This document shows, piece after piece, positions 46,601 through 53,471 of a stretch of 64,000 nt of DNA (within the stretch, counting starts at the first letter, position 1; every line of letters begins with the position of its first letter). The notes under the pieces were generated by a model. That model saw nothing but the letters and a program-made list of their open reading frames with translations. It had not been told where the DNA came from and ran no database searches. The stretch comes from an uncultured Verrucomicrobiota bacterium. Lineage in GTDB: Bacteria > Verrucomicrobiota > Verrucomicrobiia > Verrucomicrobiales > Verrucomicrobiaceae. The stretch covers positions 124,001 through 188,000 of the forward strand of contig CAILZI010000116.1 in NCBI GenBank assembly GCA_903838675.1. The letters run 5' to 3'. The translations under genes were made by a program, and so were the position numbers.

Positions 46601-49600
46601 CCCGGGGCTAGGTCCAGCAGTGAGACAATGTCCCCCGTCGTCACGGCTCCACCGGTGCGCCGCGTATCCGTCAAAGGGAGAGGCGCGCGCGCGCCGCTGG
46701 TTGCATAATTGCGCACTTTCACCGGTGTGCTCAGCACCGCCTGCAGTTGCTTCTCCGCCTCAGCTTCATCGGCAAATCGCAGGCACTTCAGTGCCAGGCG
46801 CAATCGCGCACGGCCATCCCAGGAACGCACCTGGATCATCTGCTCATACACCCTTCGTTCTGCTTCATCCTGTCCAGAGCTTTGGTAATACTTTGCAAGT
46901 TCCTCCAGTGCTGTCGCATCCTGGGCAAACCGGCTCTCTAGGCGCCGCCTGATGCGGTCGGCCTCGGTGATTTGAAACGTCTGTTCCAGCAGTTCCACCA
47001 GCCGCCGCGACTCAGCCGCGATCTCCTTTGGTGGAGCGATTGCGGCGATCTGTTTTTGAAAATAAATTGCTGACTTCAGGTCCGCCACCTTCAGCGCTGC
47101 ATCGCGCAATTGATCGAGCGAAAACTGCGTGTCCGGTGAGGTGTAATACGCCTGCTTCATGCTCGCGAACGCTTTCACATGCTCGCCGCCGCGCTCATAC
47201 ACCTGCGCCAGTGCTTCATGATAAAACCCGTCGAACGGATGTCGCTGCACGCGTTCCACCAGTGCTCGCTCCAGGAGTTTCAGGCGGTCGCGCGCCACAC
47301 TGGGTGCCAGTTCGCCGCCGCTTGCATCCGAAAACGTCAGCCGGTCAATGCAGCGTCTCAGTACTTCACGGCGGCGTTTCACATCCGTCTCACGTTCCAA
47401 AATCTGCGCCTGCACCTCCACGTGGTCCGTGATGCGATGCTGCCTCAGCAAAATGTCCGCATAATTTTCCAGCAGGGGGATGGCAGCCGGGCCATCAATC
47501 CGCTTCACCGCCTGCTTCCACAGCGCCAGCGCATCATCCGCACGGCGTTGCAGGAAATAAATTTGGGACAGCGCCGAGAGCAGCTGACCTGAGTCCGGAA
47601 ACTCGCGATACATGCGTTCCAGCAGCTTCGCCGCAGCCACGCCTGGTGGCGGCAGGGGATTGTTGCTCTTCCACCCGGGGCTGCTCGTCTCTGAGTCTGC
47701 CCGCCGCTCCGATTCCATCAGCAGTTCCGCCAGTCGCAGCGTGTACCGCACGCGTCCCGGGGCATCCAGCTCAGACAGCCGTCGCAGCTGCCGCTCCATG
47801 AGTGAATAGTTTTCATCCTCCTGCGCCAGATCCAGTTTCAACTGCTCCACAACCACTGACACCACCTGTTTTTTTTCCGTCACCGGATCAAACTCCAAGG
47901 AGTTTAGCAGTTGATAGGCATCCTCGAACTGATTCGTGCGCACCGCCCACCAACAACCACGAAACCGTGCGGCTTGTACATCCTTGGATTTGGGATCAGC
48001 CTTCTTTGCGCTGGAGATGACTTTTTGTGCGAACTCCAGCACCCGCTCAGGCAGCTTTTCACGCTTGGTGCCTTCGCTGTCTCCTGCGTCGCTGGCAAAG
48101 CTCACACCTGTGAATGCATCTGGCAGCTTGAACTCGGCAGCCAGTCCTTGAAGCTTAGGCACCGCCTTGGTGTCTCCCATCAGGATCGAGAGCATGCGCT
48201 CATCCACATCCACACGCTCCTCGTCCGTCATGCTGGCATGCCAGGCCTTTTCAATCCATTCCGTCGCCTCATCATTTTCACCCTGTTCAGCGAGCAATTC
48301 CGCCAGATGCAGCCAGGCATCGCGGCCCGCACCCGGCTTGGAAACTGCTTCACGCGCCAGAATGATCGCGCTGTCGAGGTTGTTGCTGGCTGCCAGAAAG
48401 GTCGAGGCATCACTCAGTCGTTTCTGCCGTTCTTCCTGATTGGTCGCACTGTCGGTGAACCCATGGAGCAGCTTGTCCTCCGCCGCCACATCACGGCGTG
48501 CGCGGAAGAACCCCGCCAGATCAAAGACCGCTTCTGCTTTATCTGGGTTGCGTTCTACGCGCGCGCGCAGGATTTTTTCAATGACCGAGTCGAGTGCTCG
48601 TGTTTGAGCAAAGCCCAAAATCTGCTTTTCCACGTCGGTGGAGTTTTGCACTTCCAGCAGTTTCAGCAGGCGCTCTTTTGCACTGGTTGCATCTCCATTG
48701 CGCAAATCTGCTTCAGCACGCAGCATCACGATGGCCGGCAGATCACTGCCATCGTTTTTGAGCCGTTCATCGAGCAGTTTCGCAGCATCGGCGGCACCCT
48801 CGTGATCCAGCAGTGTTCGCACCAGCTGCCAGCGGTAGTCTTCAACCTGTGGCACGGCCTGAACCAGGGCGCGCAGCCAGCGCACCTGTTCGTCCGGTTC
48901 CACTGTAAGTTCAAAAAAACGCGTGGCATCCAGCAGGGCCTGTTCTGATGGAGGTGCGCTCTGGGCTGCTGCCACCAATGCCTTCTGCAAATCTTCCAAT
49001 GTTCCAAAGCGTTCATGCAGCCGCACTCGCCTGCGAAAAAAATCAAGATAACGACCATCCCGGAAATGCAGCAGAGCCAGTCCGTCTGTAAGCGCCTTGT
49101 CAGCTTTCGCAAATTGGTCTGCGTGTTCGTAGATGCGCGCCAGATCATAGAGGGCGTCGAGTTTGCGCTGAGGGTCTTTTTGATCTGCCAGCTTGGAGAA
49201 AAAGTTGGCTGCGCGCTCTGGGAAGCCCGCTTGCAGTAGGAGCTGAGCCACCTGGCGGGCCAGATCAATGTCCTGCGGCTTTTGCAACGCGGCGCGCTCA
49301 TATGCATCCGCTGCCTCGGCATTTCTTCCACTTGCCATGGCAAGCCCCCCCAGTTCAATCCACATCTGGGGGGCCTGGGGATCATCGGCTGGTGTGAGTT
49401 CGGCTGCTTTTTTGATCAGGGTGAAAGCTGTGGCTGGGTCGGACAGTTCGCGGGCTACTTCGGCACGGGATTTTAGCAGGATGAGGTTCTTTGGCGCAGC
49501 CTTGAGCAGATCGTCGTAAAGTTGTGCAGCGCGTTTCAGGTCGCCGCTGCGGCGGATCAGATGGGCTTCGACGATCTTTACTGCTTCAAATTTCGATTTT

Positions 49601-49845
49601 TCGGCCTGCTGGGAGACGTTTTCGACGAGGAGTTTGGTGGCGTCATGCTTCTCATAGAGCGTCCAAAGGAGGTCCAGAATGCGTCCATATTCCGGTTGTT
49701 GCACCAGAAGTGACAGATATACATTGGCCAGCTTCGTTTCGCGCTCGGCCCAGGGTTTTGCGGTGGTCTGCGCGTGGGCTTGAAAAGTCAAAGCGAGTGC
49801 CAGCGCCCCCACAAGGCGCCTGAATCTCCAGAACTGGCCCGGCAT
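43648..49845 (-). CDS. Very large exported TPR-repeat protein
   Basis: 2065 residues from ATG 49845, which gives a signal peptide (RLVGALALALTFQAHAQ). A further upstream in-frame ATG (49896) lacks this property. Tetratricopeptide repeats fill most of the length; clear units include LKRAAQLYDDLLKAAPKN, NAEAADAYERAALQKPQD, AAKLLDERLKNDGSDLPAI and YHEALAQVYERGGEHVKAF. Such a superhelix serves as a protein-interaction scaffold in the periplasm or at the outer membrane. The gene follows the broken GDSL gene by 65 bases and runs into the lipoprotein gene. The size is far above normal TPR proteins, and no enzyme domain is visible. Confidence 0.85.
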   Translation of the reverse strand: MPGQFWRFRRLVGALALALTFQAHAQTTAKPWAERETKLANVYLSLLVQQPEYGRILDLLWTLYEKHDATKLLVENVSQQAEKSKFEAVKIVEAHLIRRSGDLKRAAQLYDDLLKAAPKNLILLKSRAEVARELSDPATAFTLIKKAAELTPADDPQAPQMWIELGGLAMASGRNAEAADAYERAALQKPQDIDLARQVAQLLLQAGFPERAANFFSKLADQKDPQRKLDALYDLARIYEHADQFAKADKALTDGLALLHFRDGRYLDFFRRRVRLHERFGTLEDLQKALVAAAQSAPPSEQALLDATRFFELTVEPDEQVRWLRALVQAVPQVEDYRWQLVRTLLDHEGAADAAKLLDERLKNDGSDLPAIVMLRAEADLRNGDATSAKERLLKLLEVQNSTDVEKQILGFAQTRALDSVIEKILRARVERNPDKAEAVFDLAGFFRARRDVAAEDKLLHGFTDSATNQEERQKRLSDASTFLAASNNLDSAIILAREAVSKPGAGRDAWLHLAELLAEQGENDEATEWIEKAWHASMTDEERVDVDERMLSILMGDTKAVPKLQGLAAEFKLPDAFTGVSFASDAGDSEGTKREKLPERVLEFAQKVISSAKKADPKSKDVQAARFRGCWWAVRTNQFEDAYQLLNSLEFDPVTEKKQVVSVVVEQLKLDLAQEDENYSLMERQLRRLSELDAPGRVRYTLRLAELLMESERRADSETSSPGWKSNNPLPPPGVAAAKLLERMYREFPDSGQLLSALSQIYFLQRRADDALALWKQAVKRIDGPAAIPLLENYADILLRQHRITDHVEVQAQILERETDVKRRREVLRRCIDRLTFSDASGGELAPSVARDRLKLLERALVERVQRHPFDGFYHEALAQVYERGGEHVKAFASMKQAYYTSPDTQFSLDQLRDAALKVADLKSAIYFQKQIAAIAPPKEIAAESRRLVELLEQTFQITEADRIRRRLESRFAQDATALEELAKYYQSSGQDEAERRVYEQMIQVRSWDGRARLRLALKCLRFADEAEAEKQLQAVLSTPVKVRNYATSGARAPLPLTDTRRTGGAVTTGDIVSLLDLAPGLERKDLDTLRAFLGQPRAEFAELPDDAALVRLRAIEELAKLRRAHGGEALSEWIKQWSTGEQANEVEKLWALFYAGAGAEFRVVLKKVLPDTTKLEAQFAMIWLMLHSHGMDEAVTWASEKGWSPEVLKARASLLQACVSMLLDVNTFRFRPGDLAQLGSSRVLRNSAIVELTRKLQDKQRYDEALALGACLPLNSPEMEMDYSLFLARIAESAERWELARQYLDVAVSGPVSAENYRTTYDPFLLSLSYLSRITNSEQQREEALQDAWRRLQRTQPSALTAIRKAAVAGLAGADQTGGESLGRFLSGPFIAQRDMTDSKGSLLPQGSSRYEEPPHLRSLWEETREIEALLVQQGLGSVVKGANADLAQHYGATMLGPRSDSEFGEWRINDLLGKLRGVDYPTRRRMIREHLAAVDLRTEHSVDTLGNLGSRLESAGFVREAIDIYSMLPDRAPSNPDYALWLLRVCETSMEIEPGMSFALKLLLAEPPLKPPQPGDDTLREKHAMFLARNFNVDELRRQGFREQFSQVLERRRPHEVSYLRELGLLQERMQNDQAALSAWDRLHACYVANDQAGTDLDIEASLHRGQILQRLAQPQAALKVLREVPLAEPLDPVAQELLKLRCQIATAAGAADEIRDLMTLCVERKSLPCVVALATGLRTHNRAAEALNLLTQADRTIKGDHERFTLRLEQLKVLAAAADWAPERGRAQIAALFRTTTRDRDTLIDMHGWLKGLAAGKQAAGWAAMLRTEARAGTDRPLAALALSAFSAGLPPEAHEDFISAWQKVEEKDRICIELAAEEMLLAGRAGWAWDACEIVAGIPTFRELGRKLPLAVRVAHALHDEAAVKELFSETLRLNFPGGAQTIEWALAFENTSHAGLAHELLAAALQRLEDTAALQPELFAAQARFLMRQQNFEAAEIFLMRMNWTMPAESAKLIFELYQSWGRLGDIETELPKFRLPGGVKQEILFLTRQTTAKTSPQP

Positions 49846-49910
49846 AGACTTCACGGCTGGATCATAGATGCCTTTGCTGGCTGCGCCAAGCTGCAAGACG
49901 TTGCACTGAG

Positions 49911-50609
49911 TTACTTCAGGAGCTTGGCGAGGTCGGGGGCCACTTTGTGGAGTTCTTCGGCGATGATGGCGGCGATGACTTCGGCACCGTGGGCGTTGAG
50001 GTGGGTGTGATCGGTGGTTTTATCGTCCTTGTTTTTGGGGACAATTGGGGGATTGAATGTGTCGGATTCCGCAATTCCGAGCTTGTTGTGGAGGTCGACG
50101 CTGCGCGTGAAGAGGTCGACGAGGGGGATGTGCTGTTCGGCGGCGACTTTGGTGGCGGCATCGGCCCAGGGTTTGAGTTCGCCGCGAATTTTGCCTTTGT
50201 CGAAAGTGCGGCGGGCGAGGGAGGTGACGAGGATGGGTTTGGCACCGATGGCGCGGGCTTCCTGGATGAAGCGGGTGAGGTTTTGCGGGAAGGTGGTGGC
50301 GGGGTCGGTTTCACGTTCGGGGCCTTTGCCGGGCATGTCGTTGTGGCCGAACTGGATGAGGATGAAGGCGGGCTTGGAGTCGATGACCTTTTTCCAGTTG
50401 CCGGAGTCGCGGAAGCTTTTGGAGCTCTGGCCGCCGCGGGCGAAATTGAGGCACTCGGCGTTGGGGCCGAGGAGTTTGGCGAAGGCGGCACCCTAGCCGG
50501 CTGTGTCGGTGACGGTGGAGTCGCCGGCTAGGGCGACTCGGGTGCGAGGTTCATCAGCGTGGCTGATGCTGAGGCAGAGGGCAAGGAGGAGGAGGCAATG
50601 GCGGAGCAT
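49911..50609 (-). pseudogene. GDSL/SGNH hydrolase (rhamnogalacturonan acetylesterase-like) interrupted by an amber codon
   Basis: From ATG 50609 the frame reads a signal peptide (MLRHCLLLLALCLSISHA), then TRVALAGDSTVTDTAG, a TAG at 50495-50493 (codon 39), then GAAFAKLLGPNAECLNFARG. It continues without other faults to a stop at 49911, 232 sense codons in all if read through. The catalytic serine (GDST), the FGHNDM block and the C-terminal DHTHLNAHGA are all intact. SGNH relatives have tryptophan (TGG) at the stop position (GWG), so one G-to-A change would explain it. The downstream part alone could start at ATG 50336 but would lack the nucleophile. Readthrough or sequencing error cannot be excluded. 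Confidence 0.8.
50491..50533. repeat. 11-bp perfect inverted repeat spanning the GDSL stop codon
   Basis: CCCTAGCCGGC (50491-50501) is the exact reverse complement of GCCGGCTAGGG (50523-50533), with a 21-base loop. The amber codon is in one arm. The other arm encodes the catalytic GDS region. Confidence 0.85.
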
Positions 50610-50618
50610 GGTCGGATT

Positions 50619-51254
50619 TTAACGTCCGATTTTCTGCCATCTCGCACGGTGAATGGTGCGGCCCATGTGCAGCCAGTCGGTTTCGAAGTCGGTGGTGGGG
50701 TAGAAGAAGGCGTCGGCGGGCCAGTCGAGGCGGGTGAACTGGTGCTCGCGGGTGGCGAAGCTGGTGAGGGCGTCTTCGAAGTAGGGCTGGTCGTCGGTCT
50801 TGAGGAGGAATTCGCCGCCGTCGGTGAGGATGCGGGAGAGGCCGTCGATGAATTCGCTTTGGTTGACGAGACGACGGGCGACGTGGCCTTTCTTGGGCCA
50901 GGGGTCGGGGCAGAGGAGGTGGAGGCGGGAGACGCCGGAGGTGGGCAGGAGCCAGCCGACGGTGTAGGCGCTTTCAAGGCGCATGATGCGGGCGTTGGGA
51001 AGCTGCTGGTTGTCGATCTTGCGGGCGGTTTTGATGACGCGGCCGAGCATGCGCTCGACGCCGAGGAAGTCACGCTCGGGGTGGTGGGCGGCCATGCCGG
51101 TGAGGAAGGTGCCGTCGCCGCAGCCGAGATCGATTTCGAGGGGGCGGGCGGGGTCGGGGAGGATTTCAGCGCGGGTGAGTTCGCGGAAGTGATCGGGGGG
51201 CGTGAAGAGGGCGGGCACTGAGCATGGAGTGCCGATGAATGGGGGCTCTGCCAA
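50619..51254 (-). CDS. trmB: tRNA (guanine-N7-)-methyltransferase
   Basis: About 211 residues from TTG 51254, or 199 from GTG 51218; no ATG is in a sensible place, so the start is uncertain. The SAM site is EIDLGCGDGTFLTGM; family-specific pieces are GVERMLGRVIKTARKID, LLCPDPWPKKGHVARRLV, GGEFLLKTDDQPYFEDAL and the C-terminal ETDWLHMGRTIHRARW. It methylates G46 in the tRNA variable loop. The gene ends nine bases before the GDSL start and seems to lead that minus-strand run. It is divergent from the FmdB-like gene across about 90 bases. Confidence 0.93.
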   Translation of the reverse strand: MAEPPFIGTPCSVPALFTPPDHFRELTRAEILPDPARPLEIDLGCGDGTFLTGMAAHHPERDFLGVERMLGRVIKTARKIDNQQLPNARIMRLESAYTVGWLLPTSGVSRLHLLCPDPWPKKGHVARRLVNQSEFIDGLSRILTDGGEFLLKTDDQPYFEDALTSFATREHQFTRLDWPADAFFYPTTDFETDWLHMGRTIHRARWQKIGR

Positions 51255-51344
51255 GTGAAGATTTTGGGCGGGTGATCTAAAATGGCGGGGCTTGAGGGGG
51301 CGAGTGGGCTGGCTATATTTGGAGGAAACCCCTTTCCGACCACC

Positions 51345-51869
51345 ATGCCGATTTACGAGTTCTACTGCCCTGACAACAACAAGCTCTATTCCTTTTTCGC
51401 CCGGACGCTGTCGTATCGGGACAAGCTGCCGGTGTGCCCGGATGGGGAGGGTTTGAGGATGGAGAAGCGGGTGTCGGCGTTTGCTGTGATCGGGAAGGCG
51501 AAGGAGGAGTCGGCGGATGATCCGTTTGCGGGGGTGGATGATGCGAAGATGGAGAGCTTCATGGCGGACATGGAGCGGGAGATGGGCGGGATGGACGAGG
51601 AGAATCCGGATCCGCGTCAGCTCGGGCATTTTATGCGCAAGATGACGGACATGATGGGTGACAAGACGCCGCCGGAGCTGCGGGAGATGGTGCGGCGGCT
51701 GGAAGCGGGGGAAGATCCGGAGAAACTGGAGGAGCAGTTTGGTGGGATGGATGAAGGGGAGGGGGCAGACGCGCTGTTTTCACAGATGCTGACGCGGGCG
51801 AAGGCTGCTCGGAAACAGCCGATGAGGGACCCGAAGCTGTATGAGATGCGAGATTTTGTTAAAGAATGA
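51345..51869 (+). CDS. FmdB-like zinc-ribbon protein with acidic C-terminal extension
   Basis: 174 residues from ATG 51345. The N-terminus MPIYEFYCPDNNKLYSFF and the later LPVCPDGEGLRMEKRVS match the FmdB regulatory/zinc-ribbon family, but only one cysteine remains in each knuckle where the family usually has CxxC. Zinc binding is therefore doubtful. The C-terminal 110 residues are methionine- and glutamate-rich (MADMEREMGGMDEENPD, MRKMTDMMGDKTPPELREMV) and helical. It lies alone between trmB and the ART-like pair. Function unknown. Confidence 0.75.
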   Translation: MPIYEFYCPDNNKLYSFFARTLSYRDKLPVCPDGEGLRMEKRVSAFAVIGKAKEESADDPFAGVDDAKMESFMADMEREMGGMDEENPDPRQLGHFMRKMTDMMGDKTPPELREMVRRLEAGEDPEKLEEQFGGMDEGEGADALFSQMLTRAKAARKQPMRDPKLYEMRDFVKE

Positions 51870-51963
51870 GATGCTGGATGCTTGAGTGTGCGCAGTCCGG
51901 TGGATAGAGGATTGAATAAAGTCCGGTTGCCGTACTTGCGCGGCTGGGCAAGATGCTTAGTGC

Positions 51964-52554
51964 ATGAGAGAATTCGACTACCAACGGCTGGTCATCGGCT
52001 ATCACGGCTGCGACGCCTCCGTTCGTGACAAGGTGATCCAGAAAGGCGACCAGTTAAAAGCCTCTCCCAAGCGCTACGACTGGCTAGGTCATGGGATTTA
52101 CTTCTGGGAGCACGGCCCGGCACGTGCCCTGGAGTGGGCCAAAGAGCAAAAACAAAGGGGCAAATTGAAGACCCCGGCAGTTCTCGGCGCGGTCCTTCAT
52201 CTGGGCAGTTGTTTTGACCTGCTGGATGCCGAATACACCGACATGCTCGCCGAGGCCTATCCGCTGTTTAAGGACTCCATGGATGCCACCAAAACACCGC
52301 TCCCACGCAACAAAGCCCTGAACAAGACGGACAAAGATCAACTGCTACGGGAGCTGGATTGCGCCGTGGTAAACTGGACGATCAAGGAATTTGAAAGAGG
52401 CGGGACAGCTCACTTTCACTCGGTGCGGGGTGTGTTTCAGGAGGGGGACAAGGTTTTCACGGATTCCTGCATCCGCCTCCGCTCCCATATTCAGATTGCT
52501 GTTCGTGATCCTGCCTGTATTTTGGGGTACTTTCAGCCGCCCTCCAAACGCTAG
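51964..52554 (+). CDS. PARP/ADP-ribosyltransferase-like protein (HYE-type)
   Basis: 196 residues. Features of the ADP-ribosyltransferase fold are visible: VIGYHGCD (His of the NAD site), DWLGHGIYFWEHGPARALEW (Tyr and the following helix), and RGVFQEGDKVF, where E could be the catalytic glutamate. HIQIAVRDPACILGYF closes the core. The protein has no signal peptide. It is followed two bases later by a 79-residue basic protein, so the two form a tight module like a toxin-antitoxin or effector-partner pair. It stands at the edge of a restriction-modification island. Enzymatic activity is inferred from motifs and not shown; DUF3990-like proteins are the nearest type I can name. Confidence 0.7.
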   Translation: MREFDYQRLVIGYHGCDASVRDKVIQKGDQLKASPKRYDWLGHGIYFWEHGPARALEWAKEQKQRGKLKTPAVLGAVLHLGSCFDLLDAEYTDMLAEAYPLFKDSMDATKTPLPRNKALNKTDKDQLLRELDCAVVNWTIKEFERGGTAHFHSVRGVFQEGDKVFTDSCIRLRSHIQIAVRDPACILGYFQPPSKR

Positions 52555-52556
52555 CC

Positions 52557-52796
52557 ATGCCTGACACTCAACAACTTTCCAAAAGCGCTCTGCGTTCTAT
52601 CTGGAAGCAAGCCGTCATACGGCTGAAAGCAATGAGTGACGAGAAGCGTGTCGAAACGCTGGTGGATGCAGGCATTTTAACGGCCGGTGGCAAACCGCGA
52701 AAGCCCTACAAGCATCTTTTTCTTTCTTACTCATCGAAGGACGAAAAGCCAATCAAGGCAGGGTCGGCAAAAGTGATCCTCTCGAAAAAACGCTAG
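52557..52796 (+). CDS. Small basic partner of the ART-like gene
   Basis: 79 residues. The middle part is helical and conserved-looking (SALRSIWKQAVIRLKAMSDE and EKRVETLVDAGILTAGGKP). The tail is basic and ends KVILSKKR. The start is two bases after the upstream stop, so translation is coupled. It is too short for an enzyme. A regulator or antitoxin of the preceding ART-like protein is the natural guess, but orders and roles need proof. Confidence 0.65.
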   Translation: MPDTQQLSKSALRSIWKQAVIRLKAMSDEKRVETLVDAGILTAGGKPRKPYKHLFLSYSSKDEKPIKAGSAKVILSKKR

Positions 52797-52886
52797 CAGC
52801 GCCTATCGTTGTGCCAAGGCTCGAACACCCGGGCGCGCTTTCAGTTCTTCCAGCGTTTGCAGCAGAAGGCTCGTGAATAGATCAGA

Positions 52887-53471
52887 CTAGGGCGAGGCCG
52901 ATAATTCCTCCAGTTGCCCGACGACATCAGCGATGAAATCGTGGAATCCCCAGCCGATGCCCTCGGTCATCTCTTCTACTTTGGCCAGTCGCTCGCTGAA
53001 TGCTGGATACAGCTCACGGGCTTCCCCGCGCAGCAGAGCCGCCAGTTCATCCAGTGCAGACTCCATGCTGCTGTAAAAGCGCTCGTCGATGTCGCCATAC
53101 TCGTGGGTGAAGCGCGCACCGCTCTCCACATACGTCATCAGCAGTTCCGCCGTGCCGAGGATGCTGCCGGAGGCCTTGTGGAAAGCGCGGATCGCCTTCC
53201 GCGCCTCTCCGAGCTTCAGGTCGCCCATGCCATGAGCCTTTTTGGAAAAGAACTGCCCGATGATTTTTTGACGATAATTCTCCAGCACCTCACCGCCGCT
53301 GTCCCCGGCCTGGCAGCGAGCGTGGATGAAATCACGGTTCCCTTCAGCCGATTCGTAAAGGTCCTTCACCAGCGCGAGCAGCGCGGGCTTGTCCCAAGTG
53401 GCCAGGTGCTGGCGGGCGACGCTCCAGGCACCGGGTTTTTTGGCGGTTTTTTCGGTTTTATTCTTCATCAT
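52887..53471 (-). CDS. DUF6155-like protein at the end of the restriction-modification operon
   Basis: 194 residues. A basic N-terminus (KTEKTAKKPGAWSVARQHLA) precedes an all-helical body (KPALLALVKDLYESAEGNRD, ENYRQKIIGQFFSKK, LKLGEARKAIRAFHKASG, GFHDFIADVVGQLEEL), which resembles DUF6155. It starts directly after the stop of the fused hsdM-S gene, with no gap, so the two are co-translated. Its role is unknown; genes of this kind recur beside type I systems in my recollection, which is not checked. The frame stays open for 26 codons past its stop, with protein-like sequence ending RPGVRALAQR at 52805. Confidence 0.65.
   Translation of the reverse strand: MMKNKTEKTAKKPGAWSVARQHLATWDKPALLALVKDLYESAEGNRDFIHARCQAGDSGGEVLENYRQKIIGQFFSKKAHGMGDLKLGEARKAIRAFHKASGSILGTAELLMTYVESGARFTHEYGDIDERFYSSMESALDELAALLRGEARELYPAFSERLAKVEEMTEGIGWGFHDFIADVVGQLEELSASP

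Noticed and set aside
50493..50495. Pyrrolysine or programmed readthrough at the GDSL amber codon
   Set aside because: No pyl genes are seen, the position is a tryptophan in the family, and a palindrome-templated mutation explains it more simply. Readthrough is left as a test only.
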